NCBI GenBank assembly: GCA_002721775.1
Contig: PBLM01000055.1
Coordinates: forward strand, 1 to 16,114
Direction of reading: 5' to 3'
DNA: 16,114 nt
From: Rhodospirillaceae bacterium
Lineage (GTDB): Bacteria > Pseudomonadota > Alphaproteobacteria > Puniceispirillales > Puniceispirillaceae
The translations under genes were made by a program, and so were the position numbers. Below the pieces are notes generated by a model. That model saw nothing but the letters and a program-made list of their open reading frames with translations, was not told the origin of the DNA and searched no databases. Below are positions 14,953 through 16,114 of this stretch, piece after piece (position 1 is the stretch's first letter; each line of letters starts with the position of its first letter).

Positions 14953-15938
14953 GTATTTTTAAGAATGTTAAGTCAATTTTTCCGGGCTTCCTCATTACAT
15001 TTTTAGTCGCAATTTCAGCTAAGTTCCTATCCAATAATTACGGCGGGCCAACCATTCTATTTGCACTTCTGTTAGGTATGAGCTTACATTTTCTCTACAC
15101 CGAAACAATTTGCGAAAAAGGCATAGATTTTGCCTCCAAATATTTATTACAACTAGGAATAATATTGCTCGGGTTTGGTGTTACGTGGCAACAGATTGTC
15201 AAAATTGGCTTCAAACCCCTTTCAATAGTTTTATGCGCAATAATTTTTACAATTTTGCTCGGCCCAATATTGGCTAAATTTTTGAATAGGGGTTGGAGGA
15301 TTGGAGTTCTAACGAGCAGTGCAGTCGCTATTTGTGGAGCCTCAGCTGCGCTTGCAATTTCGTCAATATTGCCAAAGAACAAATTCTCCGAACAGAACAC
15401 CTTATTTACGATTGTATCCGTCACTACCCTTAGTACATTAACAATGATAGTCTATCCATTGCTTGTAAGATATTTGAACATGGATGACTTCTCGGCCGGT
15501 GTTTTTTTAGGTGCTTCAATACATGACGTGGCTCAAGTTGTTGGCGCCGGATACGGAATATCAAAAACTGCTGGTGATACGGCTACACTGATCAAGATGG
15601 TGAGGGTTGCCTCCCTGTTTCCTATTGTTCTGATTTTGTTATGCTTTTTACAAAACAAACCAAAATCAGGTGCATTAACAAATGTTCCTATCCCGTTTTT
15701 TATTGTCGGCTTTTTAATGACAATTTTTTTAAATTCTACAGGAAATTTTCCAGAAAGTTTAAAAATCATTTTCTTAGACATTTCGGCTTGGTGCATAGCC
15801 TTGGCTATTTCAGCTATTGGAATGAAAACCGCTTTATCATCGTTAAAACATGTGGGTTACCAAGCCATTTTGCTAATTGTATTCGAGTCTATTTTTCTAA
15901 TGACATTTGTACTCGTTTGCGTTCTTAACTTAATTTGA
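14949..15938 (+). CDS. YeiH/PSE-family putative sulfate exporter (UPF0324)
   Basis: A 329-residue inner-membrane protein with about ten hydrophobic segments. Family motifs are AICGASAALA (127-136), FLGASIHDVAQVVGAGYG (186-203) and ATLIKMVRV (212-220); E. coli YeiH is 349 residues. The family is annotated as conserved exporters of sulfate or sulfite-like anions, linked in some bacteria to taurine or sulfonate breakdown, but direct transport evidence is thin and other anions are possible. The ATG at 14949 has AAGAG seven bases before it. It is the only rightward gene of region 3 and lies right of the tRNA-Trp relic. No regulator or sulfonate gene is adjacent; the ComD-like gene at the far left is 14 kb away, so a link is speculative. 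Confidence 0.9.
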   Translation: MSIFKNVKSIFPGFLITFLVAISAKFLSNNYGGPTILFALLLGMSLHFLYTETICEKGIDFASKYLLQLGIILLGFGVTWQQIVKIGFKPLSIVLCAIIFTILLGPILAKFLNRGWRIGVLTSSAVAICGASAALAISSILPKNKFSEQNTLFTIVSVTTLSTLTMIVYPLLVRYLNMDDFSAGVFLGASIHDVAQVVGAGYGISKTAGDTATLIKMVRVASLFPIVLILLCFLQNKPKSGALTNVPIPFFIVGFLMTIFLNSTGNFPESLKIIFLDISAWCIALAISAIGMKTALSSLKHVGYQAILLIVFESIFLMTFVLVCVLNLI

Positions 15939-16114
15939 ATTTGGTAAAAAAGACCGCATATACTTCAAACAAAGTCGCCAAGTTCAGCATTAGAATAGGG
16001 CGTTATAAATACAATCTGTATATTAAACTCAGTAAAAACGAAGCTCTCGACAGATATTATGCTGCTCTGTTTTGGAAAACCGTTAGTCCTGCAAAAAAAG
16101 TCAAATTAAAATAT
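15935..16114 (+). CDS. Possible partial ORF running off the right edge, unrecognised
   Basis: From TTG at 15935, overlapping the exporter stop, 60 codons stay open to the edge. The peptide is basic and aromatic (FSIRIGRYKYNLYIKLSK, then DRYYAALFWKTVSPAKK) and looks protein-like rather than random, but there is no ATG, no ribosome site and no family I recognise. In AT-rich DNA an open run of this length is mildly unusual. It may be the start of the next gene or the interior of a broken one. Confidence 0.25.
   Translation, partial: MNLVKKTAYTSNKVAKFSIRIGRYKYNLYIKLSKNEALDRYYAALFWKTVSPAKKVKLKY

Noticed and set aside
16060..16095. GTTTTGGAAAACC as a second tRNA-Trp anticodon relic
   Set aside because: Only the anticodon-like core matches; no T-arm or CCA-end sequence lies on its left, unlike the relic at 14547.
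1..16114. CRISPR array, rRNA, insertion sequence or prophage structural genes
   Set aside because: No regularly spaced long repeats, no rRNA-like sequence, no transposase or phage protein motifs were seen on either strand.

Overview
The window looks like a piece of a free-living, probably marine, alphaproteobacterial chromosome. This rests on gene content (a ComD-like sulfopyruvate decarboxylase subunit, an AldB/ExaC-type aldehyde dehydrogenase with a DUF779 partner, a CaiD-like crotonase, a YeiH-family exporter) and on tRNA relics that read best as alphaproteobacterial tRNA-Asp and tRNA-Trp. The exact taxon cannot be fixed from sequence alone; SAR116-like is a guess.

Region 1 (1-4030) has the higher G+C of the window (about 48-57% in hand-counted lines). 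It holds the 5' end of a leftward ComD-like gene, then four rightward genes: a short-chain dehydrogenase, a glutathione S-transferase-like protein, an MFS carrier and a flavoprotein. The flavoprotein carries the Glu/Tyr/Lys signature of iodotyrosine deiodinase. Together they read as a small catabolic cluster, possibly for halogenated aromatic compounds.

Region 2 (4072-10285) is AT-richer (about 38-42% in sampled lines) and leftward. It has a translationally coupled pair, DUF1800 then DUF1501, both with export signals, and a single-chain autotransporter-like surface protein with a lectin/PPC-like passenger and an unusual basic C-terminal tail. A 902-bp non-coding stretch lies between them.

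Region 3 (10.49 kb to the end) is a string of short gene modules separated by decayed tRNA 3' ends, all on the minus strand. A tRNA-Asp 3'-half relic (10492-10540) is followed by a leftward aldehyde dehydrogenase-DUF779 operon. A second tRNA-Asp 3'-half relic of identical length (13276-13324) is followed by a leftward crotonase gene of different base composition. Next come a decayed tRNA-Trp (14547-14625), a broken N-terminal gene fragment and a rightward YeiH-family exporter. The two Asp relics also share sequence beyond the tRNA part. I read this as the scars of repeated site-specific integration at tRNA genes by small cargo elements, similar in logic to tycheposons or satellite islands. No recombinase gene is visible in the window.

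The best candidates for something undescribed are this tRNA-scar cargo array, the bacterial iodotyrosine-deiodinase-like gene in a catabolic cluster, and the autotransporter-like protein with a tail beyond its barrel.
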